From a virus: 40,654 nt of DNA. The stretch lies in IMG/VR virus record IMGVR_UViG_3300027782_000156, positions 1-40,654 of that record. One strand, 5' to 3'. Each line of letters starts with the position of its first letter. The stretch's first letter is position 1. A model generated the notes under the pieces. It saw nothing but the letters and a program-made list of their open reading frames with translations. It was not told where the DNA came from and did no database searches. Of the stretch, positions 7,506 to 15,236 are shown piece by piece. Position numbers and translations under genes: made by a program.

Positions 7506-8092
7506 TTTTTTTGTAATATAAATCCGATTCTGTCGCCAGCCGGACTATGATAAAATTGCTCTTGCCATACCGGAATTATTGTGTCAGCATCATGATTTGA
7601 AAAATCGTCATTGTATCTAAAATGTACTTCTATTATGTTATCACCAATAGTTTCAACATTGAGCCATTCATATCTATCAGCTATTTGTTGTATCAATTTT
7701 GGTAACTGAAATACATCGTTAATTTTGCACCAACGGTTAAATCTATCTAACCTGTTTGGATCATCTCTGAATCCTTCTACTGCCAGCACTTGTTTACCTT
7801 TATGATAATCAAAACTTCGGTGGCGACCTTGCAGTATTTCACACCAAAAATATCCGGCGGGGATAATATCTGTATCTGTATTCAAATGCATGAAGCTGGC
7901 ACCAACTGACATCATTCTCAAATTCACGCAAGGTCGCACAATATATTTGCCAGCAACGTTGGGTACAACACCTGCCGGACCACAAAAATATCCTAATCTT
8001 TTTGACAGAATAAATTTATCTATTACCCAAAGATCAGCAGGATCTATTTGATCTAATACATCACAATCATTCTTTAAGGGCATTATCATTTG
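7502..8092 (-). CDS. conserved-looking protein of unknown function in the envelope cassette
   Basis: About 196 residues when started at ATG 8092. The frame stays open to 8137 and another ATG lies at 8086; none has a clear ribosome-binding site, so the start is uncertain. All options overlap the LpxH-like gene by 20 or more bases. The chain is well mixed in composition, with several Trp, Cys and Arg residues, and has no signal peptide or membrane segment. I do not recognise the family. Because it lies between a glycosyltransferase and an LpxH-like phosphoesterase, with coupled junctions on both sides, a part in the same pathway is likely. Confidence 0.7.
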   Translation of the reverse strand, partial: QMIMPLKNDCDVLDQIDPADLWVIDKFILSKRLGYFCGPAGVVPNVAGKYIVRPCVNLRMMSVGASFMHLNTDTDIIPAGYFWCEILQGRHRSFDYHKGKQVLAVEGFRDDPNRLDRFNRWCKINDVFQLPKLIQQIADRYEWLNVETIGDNIIEVHFRYNDDFSNHDADTIIPVWQEQFYHSPAGDRIGFILQKK

Positions 8093-8840
8093 TTTGTGTC
8101 CAGGTAACAATCTCCCATGTACCTGAATAATGTTCAACTAATGCTGTACATGACTCTACCCAATCCCCGTCATTCATGTAAACAACTCCATCAATTTCTT
8201 TAATTTCAGCATGATGAATATGACCACAAATTACACCATCAAATCCACGTTTCTTACAATACCTAGCCAGATTTTTCTCGAAGTGGAATATAAAGTCTAC
8301 TGCTTTCTTTACTCTTCCTTTAAGATACTGGCTAAGACTAAAGTACCCAAAACCAAAGCGATGGCGTATCCAATTGAACCTACTATTGAGCGATAAAATG
8401 ATATCATATGATTTATCTCCTAAAAATGCTATCCATGGTGCCAGTCTGGTAATACCATCAAACAAATCACCATGTATCACAAGGTAATGTTTGCCATCGG
8501 CGCCTATATGTTCTATTTGATTGTGTATTTCGACTAGACCAAAACTAAACTCATATGGTATCATGGGTCTTAAAAATTCATCATGATTACCAGCTACGTA
8601 AACCACACGAGTGCCACGTTTTGCATGACCAAGAACTCTGCGAACAACATTAGTATGGCTTTGCTTCCATCGCCACTTGTTCTGCTGTATTCTCCATGCA
8701 TCGATAATGTCTCCAACAAGATATAGGGTTTCGCAAGAGTTGTGCTTTAGGAAATTGTTTAGGTGTTCTGCCTTGCAGTCTCTAGTACCTAAGTGGACAT
8801 CAGAAATAAAGATAGAGCGATATTTTTTATTTTCTATCAT
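8067..8840 (-). CDS. LpxH-like metallophosphoesterase
   Basis: 257 residues with the full calcineurin-like metal set: DVH (Asp14, His16), GDIID (43-47), GNHDE (84-88), a middle HGD near 118 and GHIHHAEI near 200. This arrangement suits the UDP-2,3-diacylglucosamine diphosphatase-like branch, which cleaves pyrophosphate bonds in lipid A precursors. The phage enzyme could act on another nucleotide-lipid. It overlaps the nuclease stop by ATGA upstream and runs into the unknown gene and GT4 gene downstream, forming an apparent envelope-modification group. Confidence 0.82.
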   Translation of the reverse strand: MIENKKYRSIFISDVHLGTRDCKAEHLNNFLKHNSCETLYLVGDIIDAWRIQQNKWRWKQSHTNVVRRVLGHAKRGTRVVYVAGNHDEFLRPMIPYEFSFGLVEIHNQIEHIGADGKHYLVIHGDLFDGITRLAPWIAFLGDKSYDIILSLNSRFNWIRHRFGFGYFSLSQYLKGRVKKAVDFIFHFEKNLARYCKKRGFDGVICGHIHHAEIKEIDGVVYMNDGDWVESCTALVEHYSGTWEIVTWTQTNDNALKE

Positions 8841-9505
8841 AGCTTTGAGTAATGGTTTGAGATATATCTCTTCAGCTCCTCATAATATTTAGTCTTCTCC
8901 TCAATGAACACCTGACTTGGTCCGTTTTCGGTTCCAATCAAAACCACAATCTGTTCAATAAGTTTACCAGTCAACTCTTCAAACATAACTGCATATGCTG
9001 TACACTGCATGAAATAATTACCGATTCCATCTTTTTCTTTTTGTCGGGTAGAAGATTTAAAGTCGATGATGGATAGTTTTCCATTCCATTCAGCAATACA
9101 ATCCACACGACCAGCAATACGTAGACCATCAGAATACAATGCTTGTTCAAGAGAATAAATTTTACCAATACTGGTATCAATATGTGGTTTTATTTTGTAG
9201 AATAGCTCTTTTGTTGTTGGAAGCATACTAGCAAGTTTTGTGCTAGACATTTCATTCAATAAGTATTTTTCACAAACTGTATGTAATGCAGTTCCACGGC
9301 GAGATGCCTTGGCAGCCACACGATTGGCTTCCTCCGCACCCACACGTTCTCTCCATTCAAATAGAGCCTTCTTTCCGTATGGTGATAGCACCGTTGTTAC
9401 AGAAGGATATTTAAGTCCAGAAGGTGTGACGTAAACCCTACCCGAGTCGGTAGTCACAGCTTTCATATCAAAATCTAACTCAGGTAGTTTTACGAATTCA
9501 AACAT
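8837..9505 (-). CDS. PD-(D/E)XK (RecB/Cas4-like) exonuclease
   Basis: 222 residues. The nuclease core is visible as GRVDCIAEW then LSIIDFKSSTRQKEKDG near residues 133-160. The Asp of GRVD, the Asp of IIDFK and the Lys of FKSS form the D...(D/E)XK metal site. A QCTAYA helix follows, as in the RecB family. The N-terminal PSVTTVLSPYGKKALFEWRE stretch is typical of the phage branch. Probably acts in DNA processing or host DNA breakdown. The start at 9505 shares a base with the PhoH stop (TGATG). Confidence 0.85.
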   Translation of the reverse strand: MFEFVKLPELDFDMKAVTTDSGRVYVTPSGLKYPSVTTVLSPYGKKALFEWRERVGAEEANRVAAKASRRGTALHTVCEKYLLNEMSSTKLASMLPTTKELFYKIKPHIDTSIGKIYSLEQALYSDGLRIAGRVDCIAEWNGKLSIIDFKSSTRQKEKDGIGNYFMQCTAYAVMFEELTGKLIEQIVVLIGTENGPSQVFIEEKTKYYEELKRYISNHYSKL

Positions 9506-10260
9506 CAATTAATCTCATCTTCATAATCAAGTTTGGCAAGAATATAATCTCTTACCAAAGAACTTCTCACAATGTCATCAGGAGTAAATTCAATTTTAGT
9601 GAATGCTCCCATTCTTTCGGCGATATCAAAAAATTTCAAGATACCACTCATGTCATTACGTTTTTTATTCAGGTCGGTCTGGCGATAGTCACCACACCAC
9701 AAGATTTTAGAACGATAACCTACACGAGTCATAACTGTATCAATTTCTTCAAATGTCAAATTTTGCATTTCATCAACAATAATGATAGCATCATCAAAAC
9801 TCATACCGCGAATGAAGGATGTGGAAATAAATTCTATGTAACCTTGCTCTTCAAGTCTTTGATATGCATCTTTTCTTCCGAAAAGTGTATCGCAAATTTG
9901 AATATAAGGTTGTTGATAAATCTCCATTTTTTCTGTTACGTCACCAGGCAAATGTCCAATTTCACGGGATTGAACAGCGGAACGAACAATGATAATTTTT
10001 TTGAACGGATTACTTCTATCCAAAACTTCTTCTAATGCTTTGTATACTGCACAAAAGGTTTTACCTGTGCCAGCAACACCATGTAATGCTACAAAATAAT
10101 CTCCTCTCTTATACGCATCAAAAAATATTTTTTGATTTTGTGTCAAAGGATCAAAAGTTTTTAGATCATCAATTCTAATTTTTAATCCGTTTGTAGGACG
10201 AATTTGCGTATCAGTTTCATCAACAATTCTAATTTTGGTGTTTGCGGTTTTTCTTGCCAT
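9505..10260 (-). CDS. phoH: PhoH-like ATPase
   Basis: 251 residues. Walker A GVAGTGKT at residues 61-68, Walker B IIIVDEMQN near 158, and the PhoH-typical stretch VRSAVQSREIGHLPGD near 92-107. The family resembles the helicase core of RecD-like enzymes and is widespread in T4-like phages, although its role is unsettled (RNA or phosphate metabolism has been proposed). It precedes the nuclease gene in the same run, which suggests nucleic-acid work. Confidence 0.92.
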   Translation of the reverse strand: MARKTANTKIRIVDETDTQIRPTNGLKIRIDDLKTFDPLTQNQKIFFDAYKRGDYFVALHGVAGTGKTFCAVYKALEEVLDRSNPFKKIIIVRSAVQSREIGHLPGDVTEKMEIYQQPYIQICDTLFGRKDAYQRLEEQGYIEFISTSFIRGMSFDDAIIIVDEMQNLTFEEIDTVMTRVGYRSKILWCGDYRQTDLNKKRNDMSGILKFFDIAERMGAFTKIEFTPDDIVRSSLVRDYILAKLDYEDEIN

Positions 10261-10272
10261 GAGGAACTTCCA

Positions 10273-10590
10273 TTAAGTTTTTGCGCCAGTAACCCTTTCT
10301 ACATGCTTCTTAACAACCTGTTCGGTTCTGACTTGTTTAATGGACTTTTTACCGTATCTATCACCTACGGTGCTTGCTGGATGCGCCTCTGCTACCTTAG
10401 AGAGAACCTCTTGGAAGCCGGTGGGTACTTTGGTTTGAGTTGAAGTGGATACACCAGACACAATCGCAGGTGCAGTCATAACAGGTTGAATGTGAGAATT
10501 GGTTTTCAGATATTCTTCACGTTCTGAAATTTTCATAAACGTTTCAAATACTTCGCCAGTCTCATTGTTGAGAAAATCATATGTTGGCAT
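10273..10590 (-). CDS. FmdB-like phage protein lacking the zinc cysteines
   Basis: 105 residues. The opening MPTYDFLNNETGEVFE resembles the N-terminus of FmdB-type zinc ribbon proteins, but the CxxC pairs expected after it are absent, so no zinc site can form. The middle is a low-complexity TST/Q/V linker and the C-terminus is a basic helix with KKSIKQVRTEQVVKKHVER. Function unknown. It lies just upstream of PhoH on the same strand, 12 nt apart, and is probably co-transcribed. Confidence 0.65.
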   Translation of the reverse strand: MPTYDFLNNETGEVFETFMKISEREEYLKTNSHIQPVMTAPAIVSGVSTSTQTKVPTGFQEVLSKVAEAHPASTVGDRYGKKSIKQVRTEQVVKKHVERVTGAKT

Positions 10591-10598
10591 GTATACTC

Positions 10599-11150
10599 TT
10601 ATTTAGTCGAAAACCATTCTGGAATTGGACGTTTTTTCCAATTTGCAAGATGTGCTTTGTTGTTTATGTAGTAATTCCGATATGATGCAATAGAATTACC
10701 AGGAATCTTCATTTCATCTGGCATTGCAGGTGTTGGTTCACACCAGAATACATCATGATGAATACTGTGTGGAGGTTGTTCTAATTTCCAAAGTAAACCT
10801 CCACGTTCAACTTTATGAATTTTACCGTATCGGTGAGTATATTCTTTACATAGTTCAATCAAAAGGTTGTGTAACCAACGATATTGTACTATGCCTTTAC
10901 GGCACCAAATAGCGGAAGGGTGATTGATATGAGTAGCCCGATAAAGCAAAGAATCACGGCTATCAGAGAGTATATACGAGGTTCGTTGTCTGCCAGACCT
11001 ACCTCCCCGATCAATAATAGGAACGCCATCGAGATACCGATGAGCAGTAGAAAGTAATTGAGCATATTCAAGGATCATTTTAACTGTGTGTTTGTCATTG
11101 TGCATTTCAGCACATTTGTAAACATCATGGTCGAGATAAAAAATATTCAT
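10599..11150 (-). CDS. conserved T4-like phage protein, function unknown
   Basis: 183 residues. The start MNIFYLDHDVYKCAEMHNDKH followed by VKMILEYAQLLSTAHRYLDG is a block I recognise as recurrent in marine T4-like phages, without a known role. It is rich in His, Cys and Trp (DVFWCEP, HRYGKIHKV), which would suit a metal-binding or enzymatic protein. No signal peptide. A terminator hairpin sits directly before its start codon, so it has its own transcription start or relies on read-through. Confidence 0.75.
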   Translation of the reverse strand: MNIFYLDHDVYKCAEMHNDKHTVKMILEYAQLLSTAHRYLDGVPIIDRGGRSGRQRTSYILSDSRDSLLYRATHINHPSAIWCRKGIVQYRWLHNLLIELCKEYTHRYGKIHKVERGGLLWKLEQPPHSIHHDVFWCEPTPAMPDEMKIPGNSIASYRNYYINNKAHLANWKKRPIPEWFSTK

Positions 11151-11155
11151 AGCAC

Positions 11156-11177
11156 AAAAAGCCTGACGAATCAGGCT
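11156..11177 (-). terminator. rho-independent terminator
   Basis: Minus-strand stem AGCCTGA/TCAGGCT with loop TTCG followed by a T run. It lies between the genes at 11197-11559 and 10599-11150 and would end the transcript of the former. Confidence 0.8.
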
Positions 11178-11196
11178 AGATTAAAGGAATTAAAAA

Positions 11197-11559
11197 TTAA
11201 GCGGTTTCCGTTTCTGCCACGGCTTCTTCAACCACAGCAGGCTCAGCGCCTAAGTCAGTAAGTTTGACAACACTTGGTTGTTCCAGAAGAACATCCATCA
11301 TCTTCAAATATTTTTTGGCAGTATCAACATTCATTAGCTGATAACTGGAAACTTTTCGTCCATCTTTATTTGCACGAATAACCGCACCAGCAATTGTTTT
11401 ACAGTGCCAAATATAAGTCGAGATTCGGTACATATAGATTTCTTTGCCAAGCAAAGCATCAATATCTTCTTTTGCAGTGGGTTTGCCTGACAACAATACA
11501 TTCAAAACCTTCTCGAAAGGTTTGAGTTTTGTAACTTTCACGGCGGTGGCTTTAGACAT
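11197..11559 (-). CDS. small basic protein with acidic tail, function unknown
   Basis: 120 residues. The basic N-terminal half (KATAVKVTKLKPFEKVL) leads into a segment with YRISTYIWHCKTIAGAVI that could form a winged-helix-like fold. The C-terminal tail is Ala/Glu-rich and acidic (EEAVAETETA). It may bind nucleic acid, but this is a weak inference from composition and fold guess. A sigma-70 promoter at 11591-11619 and a terminator at 11156-11177 make it a single-gene unit. Confidence 0.65.
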   Translation of the reverse strand: MSKATAVKVTKLKPFEKVLNVLLSGKPTAKEDIDALLGKEIYMYRISTYIWHCKTIAGAVIRANKDGRKVSSYQLMNVDTAKKYLKMMDVLLEQPSVVKLTDLGAEPAVVEEAVAETETA

Positions 11560-11590
11560 AATAAATTCCTATCAAATTGAACATGTAACA

Positions 11591-11619
11591 AGTATAACAT
11601 AGCCAGTAGGTACTGGCAA
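11591..11619 (-). promoter_or_regulatory. sigma-70 promoter
   Basis: TTGCCA (11614-11619), 17 nt, TATACT (11591-11596) on the minus strand, upstream of the 11197-11559 gene. Confidence 0.7.
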
Positions 11620-11633
11620 CCATTTGGCGGCAA

Positions 11634-12383
11634 TCATGCCGCTTGCAACAAAAAGGTAGGATACTTAACGAAACCGCTTGTATCTTTTTTGGCTTTACCT
11701 TTTGCATAGAGACCAACAATAACACCTTTTGGATCAAGGAAGCGCAAGTCGGATTCGTCACCGTTGAATACTGGGCGACCCAAATATTCGGCAGGCATTG
11801 GTTCGGTTTTTTTCAAACCGAACACGGTAGCAACATTCAAACCTTCGGAAATAGCACGGAAAACATCCGCATCATTACCATCGGCGGCAGAGAATGTCAA
11901 TTGATAATTTGAAATATCTTTTACTTTACGACCAAGAACCTTGGTGTAATCATAAAATTGGACTTCAGGAAAAGCGGTGAAAATATTACGATATAAAACA
12001 CCATTACGAATTACTTCATATTTTTCAAATGACAAATCGGAAGTACCATTTAAGCGAAATACAGGAACTAAATTCAATCGAGCCGATTGTTTAATACCTA
12101 ATTCAATATCTTTAACCAAAAGAGCCATAAACTCCGTACGGTACTCAAAGAACATACGGGTTTTCCGCTTACGTGCCTCTTGAATAACGTTTGTTGTTTC
12201 GCCACGCTTAAACATACCACCACGACCGGCAGTATTTAAACAAGCCGCGGTACATCCAGCGGTTCGTTTAGGACAGGTTTCATAACCAGACACATTCGCA
12301 GGAGCGAGGTGTAAGATGTAAGTATTAAAGCCTTGGCTAAGACCTTTAAGAATTTTGGGGTTACCCGTGGAAAGCAATTTCAT
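11634..12383 (-). CDS. gp88-family phage protein
   Basis: 249 residues, matching the gene-product-88 family of phages (first named in mycobacteriophages). Visible signatures are the opening MKLLSTGNPKILKG, a cysteine cluster CPKRTAGCTAACLNTAGRGG near residues 37-56, and the FRLNGTSDLSFEK and FYDYTKV blocks. The cysteine arrangement suggests metal binding, but the biochemical role is unknown. It has its own promoter at 12416-12443 with the early-type downstream sequence. Confidence 0.82.
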   Translation of the reverse strand: MKLLSTGNPKILKGLSQGFNTYILHLAPANVSGYETCPKRTAGCTAACLNTAGRGGMFKRGETTNVIQEARKRKTRMFFEYRTEFMALLVKDIELGIKQSARLNLVPVFRLNGTSDLSFEKYEVIRNGVLYRNIFTAFPEVQFYDYTKVLGRKVKDISNYQLTFSAADGNDADVFRAISEGLNVATVFGLKKTEPMPAEYLGRPVFNGDESDLRFLDPKGVIVGLYAKGKAKKDTSGFVKYPTFLLQAA

Positions 12384-12415
12384 TTTCGTATCTCTTTATC
12401 AACTCAACAGGACCA

Positions 12416-12443
12416 ATTATACATCAACCGGCAATAAAGTCAA
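12416..12443 (-). promoter_or_regulatory. early-type sigma-70 promoter
   Basis: TTGACT (12438-12443), 16 nt, TATAAT (12416-12421) on the minus strand. It is followed by TGGTCCTGTTGAGTTGATAA, shared almost exactly with the promoters at 30429 and 34947. Confidence 0.85.
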
Positions 12444-12475
12444 CACTTTTTTTCAAAAGTTGCAAAAATACAACA

Positions 12476-12604
12476 CTAATACTTTAGTATTAAAAAACAC
12501 AAGAGCCAAATGGCCATCAAAAAGAATGTAAAAGTTCTACCCACCAAAGCGCCTAGGAACGCACCTAGGACGAAAATTGTTGCAGGTGATAGTAGGACTT
12601 GCAT
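12476..12604 (-). CDS. 42-residue membrane protein
   Basis: The ATG at 12604 has GGAG 5 nt upstream and follows the stop of the preceding gene closely. The peptide is almost wholly hydrophobic: one segment around TIFVLGAFLGALVGR and a second around FFLMAIWLLCFLIL, so it probably forms a two-pass hairpin in the inner membrane. No family recognised. A longer frame beginning at 12685 lies inside the upstream gene and was not used. Confidence 0.6.
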   Translation of the reverse strand: MQVLLSPATIFVLGAFLGALVGRTFTFFLMAIWLLCFLILKY

Positions 12605-12605
12605 G

Positions 12606-12959
12606 TCATCTCCGCATAAGCGCCTGAGCCTTGGCCTCTTCATCCGAGAATATTGGAACAGCGTTGCTCTTATGTAAGGTACCAATGCCTTTCATGGCAG
12701 TTCCGGTGTATACTTTAGATTCAACCGGTTTGGTGCAAAGACCACCCGGTGTATATAAACTTGAATACTTTGTAGTTACACGACCGGCTGGCACAGTTAA
12801 TGCCGGAATAACAGCAACTGATTTTGGTTTAACTGAATTAAATTTACGACCAGATATATTCGGAATATTATTAACCGAATCTAACCAAGCCTGATATTCA
12901 GCTTTTTGTTTTTGTGTAGGGTTTTTACGTTTGCCCTTATCACGACAATATATCATCAT
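12606..12959 (-). CDS. basic protein of unknown function
   Basis: 117 residues from ATG 12959, which overlaps the stop of the 37-residue gene as ATGA; an upstream TTG at 12977 is less likely. It is Lys/Pro-rich, with MMIYCRDKGKRKN at the start, a central VIPALTVPAGRVTTKYSSLYTPGG stretch and a short acidic/Arg end. The TPGG...TAMKGIGTLHKSNAVPIFS layout recurs in phage proteins I have no function for. No membrane segment or catalytic motif seen. Confidence 0.7.
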   Translation of the reverse strand: MMIYCRDKGKRKNPTQKQKAEYQAWLDSVNNIPNISGRKFNSVKPKSVAVIPALTVPAGRVTTKYSSLYTPGGLCTKPVESKVYTGTAMKGIGTLHKSNAVPIFSDEEAKAQALMRR

Positions 12960-13069
12960 ATAATTTCTATTTGCCAAGTTTTCCAGTCTCTACGACTAAT
13001 AAAATTTAATGGAATATTATTTTTTTGACAATAATTCCACGCATCGAGATAAAAATAAAACTCTGTCAT
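12956..13069 (-). CDS. 37-residue aromatic protein
   Basis: Starts at ATG 13069 three bases after the stop of the preceding gene and ends in an ATGA overlap with the following one. The peptide is rich in Trp, Tyr and Phe (FYFYLDAWNYC, RRDWKTWQIE). The tight coupling on both sides argues it is translated. Function unknown. Confidence 0.6.
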   Translation of the reverse strand: MTEFYFYLDAWNYCQKNNIPLNFISRRDWKTWQIEII

Positions 13070-13071
13070 GT

Positions 13072-13263
13072 TTAATTAACTCTTACAATTTTATTCATTG
13101 GTTTATATTGAGCACAATCATTAATCGTGTAGCCATTCAATAACACACTTTCAACCAATGCTAATGATGAATTTTCAATTTGTTCATCGTTGTAATTAAT
13201 ATTATCAAACACCCGCATATATCTTTTCTCAAGATAATCAACCATCATAGCAAACGAATCCAT
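13072..13263 (-). CDS. 63-residue protein of unknown function
   Basis: ATG 13263 was preferred to the upstream TTG at 13269; AAGG lies 6-7 nt upstream. It is mostly helical in appearance with MMVDYLEKRYMRVF at the start and a NYNDEQIENSSLALVES middle. No motif recognised. It is the second gene of the unit that starts at the 13518-13545 promoter. Confidence 0.6.
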   Translation of the reverse strand: MDSFAMMVDYLEKRYMRVFDNINYNDEQIENSSLALVESVLLNGYTINDCAQYKPMNKIVRVN

Positions 13264-13265
13264 AA

Positions 13266-13493
13266 TCAACCTTTTAATGTAAACTTACTCAAAATAAAAT
13301 ATGATTCGGAGAAATCTTCTAAATCATTTTCCATCCAATCCAACTCTTGCTCAATTAATGTGGCTCGATAAGTGTGAACCAAGTTAATTGCATAATCTAA
13401 ACCATCTTCATCCAACGATAATACCCATTCCATATAAGTATCTTTGTCGGCTGACATAATGAAATTTAAATTGTCTTTATCCCAGTCATTCAT
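13266..13493 (-). CDS. acidic 75-residue protein of unknown function
   Basis: ATG 13493 has a strong AGGAG site 6 nt upstream; earlier in-frame codons overlap the promoter and were rejected. The protein is acidic with many Asp, Glu and Trp residues (DWDKDNLNF, YMEWVLSLDEDG, ELDWMENDLEDF). Such small acidic early proteins sometimes mimic DNA or bind host enzymes, but nothing here proves it. Confidence 0.65.
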   Translation of the reverse strand: MNDWDKDNLNFIMSADKDTYMEWVLSLDEDGLDYAINLVHTYRATLIEQELDWMENDLEDFSESYFILSKFTLKG

Positions 13494-13517
13494 AAAATCT
13501 CCTGAACCGATAATTCT

Positions 13518-13545
13518 ATTATAGCACAATGAACGGATTGTACAA
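13518..13545 (-). promoter_or_regulatory. sigma-70 promoter
   Basis: TTGTAC (13540-13545), 16 nt, TATAAT (13518-13523) on the minus strand. The -10 region ATTGTGCTATAATAGAAT is shared with the promoter at 34187-34215. Confidence 0.75.
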
Positions 13546-13567
13546 CCATTTTGTTGTTAAAAAACAA

Positions 13568-13735
13568 CTAACCTTTGAGTAATTGCCGATTGTCGGATTC
13601 TCTAAGGTCTTCCTCAAACTCTTGCATTTTCAAACGTTCTAATAAACGTTTCAACTGGTCGAGGTCGCCTTTTTCACCGGAGATTCGTTCTTCAATCTCT
13701 CGTATCTCTTTTTGAATTTTTTGGATCATTTGCAT
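13568..13735 (-). CDS. 55-residue coiled-coil protein
   Basis: Start ATG 13735 has AGAGGAAC upstream. The peptide is an almost continuous charged helix (IQKIQKEIREIEERISGEKG, then DQLKRLLERLKMQEFEEDL) with clear heptads, so it probably forms a dimeric coiled coil. It overlaps the 3' end of the preceding gene by 44 nt in another frame. Function unknown. Confidence 0.6.
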   Translation of the reverse strand: MQMIQKIQKEIREIEERISGEKGDLDQLKRLLERLKMQEFEEDLRESDNRQLLKG

Positions 13736-13871
13736 ATTCTTGTTCCTCTTTCATTAATCTATAAAAGGACTTGTCGTGATGTTTTTGTTTGTTTTGTTGT
13801 TCACGATTACCATCATTATTTTTTCGAAACTTCGTTTTCGCGGTTCGCTCAATTTTAATTGCACCAATCAT
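13692..13871 (-). CDS. 59-residue highly charged protein
   Basis: ATG 13871 was taken as start; the nearest purine-rich site (GGAGG) is about 19 nt upstream, so initiation is uncertain. The longer frame to 13949 would overlap the ClpP gene heavily. Composition is extreme: Lys, Arg, Asn, Asp and Gln make up most of it (NNDGNREQQNKQKHHDK). It could be nucleic-acid binding and partly disordered. Confidence 0.45.
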   Translation of the reverse strand: MIGAIKIERTAKTKFRKNNDGNREQQNKQKHHDKSFYRLMKEEQEYANDPKNSKRDTRD

Positions 13872-13894
13872 ATCTGTTTTTAAATAAACCTCCG

Positions 13895-14515
13895 TTAAAG
13901 AATTTGATCCGCAACACCTAAACTTACTAATTCTTCCGCAGTTAACCAAACGTCACTAGGTGATAATAATTTAGTTTTGACGGCTTTAGCTGTCATGCCA
14001 CTGGCATCTTGAAGAATTTGAAGCATACGCCTATTTGTTAATTCAGCTTCTTTAGTAAAAGATTTTAAATCGTGGTGTTTACCTTCATATGTGTCTGAAT
14101 ATTGGTGACACATGATACCACAATTTTTAGTAATATATCTTTGTCCAGGAGTGCCCGATGCAAAAATAAGAAAGCCTGCGGACATAACTGCACCGAGTCC
14201 TATGGTGCGAATAGGAATTTTACTTAGTCTCATAACATCAATTAAACCGAGTGCTTGATAAAGATCACCGCCAATAGAATTTACATGCAATTGGAGAACA
14301 GTTTCTTTACTACATTCCATGGAATTTTCATAAATGATCCATTCGATAGCTCTCTGAACGTTTTCTTCTACAATATCACCATACAAAAAGTGAATATGGT
14401 TGTCCAAGAAAACATTTTCCATGCGGTCTTGTATACTAAAAATCATTTCTTTTTCTGTCACAAGGTCTTCTCTACTGCGAATTTTTGCTGTGCGATATGG
14501 TATATGTTTAATCAT
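13895..14515 (-). CDS. clpP: ClpP-like serine protease
   Basis: 206 residues, standard ClpP length. The catalytic triad can be placed: Ser112 in GAVMSAGF, His137 in CGIMCHQY and probably Asp188 in SPSDVWLTAEE. The oligomer-forming head and the LHVNSIGGDL block at 76-84 are intact. ClpP forms the peptidase barrel fed by ClpX or ClpA. Phages may use it for capsid maturation or host protein turnover. In this genome it co-occurs with a tmRNA whose tag ends in the Ala-Ala degron that ClpXP reads. It precedes genes of the 13.7 kb group and follows a GT2 gene by 2 nt. Confidence 0.87.
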   Translation of the reverse strand: MIKHIPYRTAKIRSREDLVTEKEMIFSIQDRMENVFLDNHIHFLYGDIVEENVQRAIEWIIYENSMECSKETVLQLHVNSIGGDLYQALGLIDVMRLSKIPIRTIGLGAVMSAGFLIFASGTPGQRYITKNCGIMCHQYSDTYEGKHHDLKSFTKEAELTNRRMLQILQDASGMTAKAVKTKLLSPSDVWLTAEELVSLGVADQIL

Positions 14516-14517
14516 AT

Positions 14518-15231
14518 TTAGATATTTGTTATTTTAGACCAAGGAAATTTACCGAAATATTTTGTTGCTTGTATAGCATTACCAGATTCGAAAAATTCAA
14601 ATTTTACCGAATTATCATTACCATCTAAACGATAGCATAGACTATGTGATTTTGTGCAGTCGTAATTGGGAAAATGGGTGGATATTGCTTGATAAAACTG
14701 TCGGTCAGCTCCCCACTGACCGTACCAAGCATGACCAATACGAACAGCAATATCACGCCGAATGGCAAAACAAGAGGTATCAATATGATGGACTTTTTCA
14801 TCAAAGAATACGGGCCATTTTCCCAGAGATTCGCAATTGTCTTCACACAACATTTTGCCATCTTTATCATAAATTTTCCTTAGTGAGTAAGCCCAATCAT
14901 TACCTTTTTGTAAAACATCAACCATATCTTGCACATGGTTTTCATCAATCCAATTATCTTCGTCCAAATAGATGATAGCATCAGCATTCACCAGAAATGA
15001 ACATGCCGCATATACACGATGACCATACCAGCCTTTACCGATATTCTCTTCTAGTAAATTTATTTTTGTTTTAGTTGAACCTTCACTCTGTTGAAGAACA
15101 GCATTAAAGGAATCTTTTCCATCAACAAACAAATAATGCGTTAAGTTTTGGTAGCTTTGTTTGTCTACCGATTCTATGCATTTAGAAAGATGTTTAGTTC
15201 CTATTGTCGGAGTTACTATTGCAACTTTCAT
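14518..15231 (-). CDS. GT2-family glycosyltransferase
   Basis: 237 residues, GT-A fold. It opens with VAIVTPTIGTKHLSKCIESV, has a hydrophobic strand before the metal-binding DED motif (residues 90-92 in IIYLDEDNW), and later a GHAWYGQWGADRQFY acceptor-side block. The family transfers a sugar from a nucleotide donor. In a phage this may glycosylate modified DNA bases, virion proteins or host surface sugars. The acceptor is unknown. There is no signal peptide or membrane anchor. Confidence 0.82.
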   Translation of the reverse strand: MKVAIVTPTIGTKHLSKCIESVDKQSYQNLTHYLFVDGKDSFNAVLQQSEGSTKTKINLLEENIGKGWYGHRVYAACSFLVNADAIIYLDEDNWIDENHVQDMVDVLQKGNDWAYSLRKIYDKDGKMLCEDNCESLGKWPVFFDEKVHHIDTSCFAIRRDIAVRIGHAWYGQWGADRQFYQAISTHFPNYDCTKSHSLCYRLDGNDNSVKFEFFESGNAIQATKYFGKFPWSKITNI

Positions 15232-15236
15232 AAATT

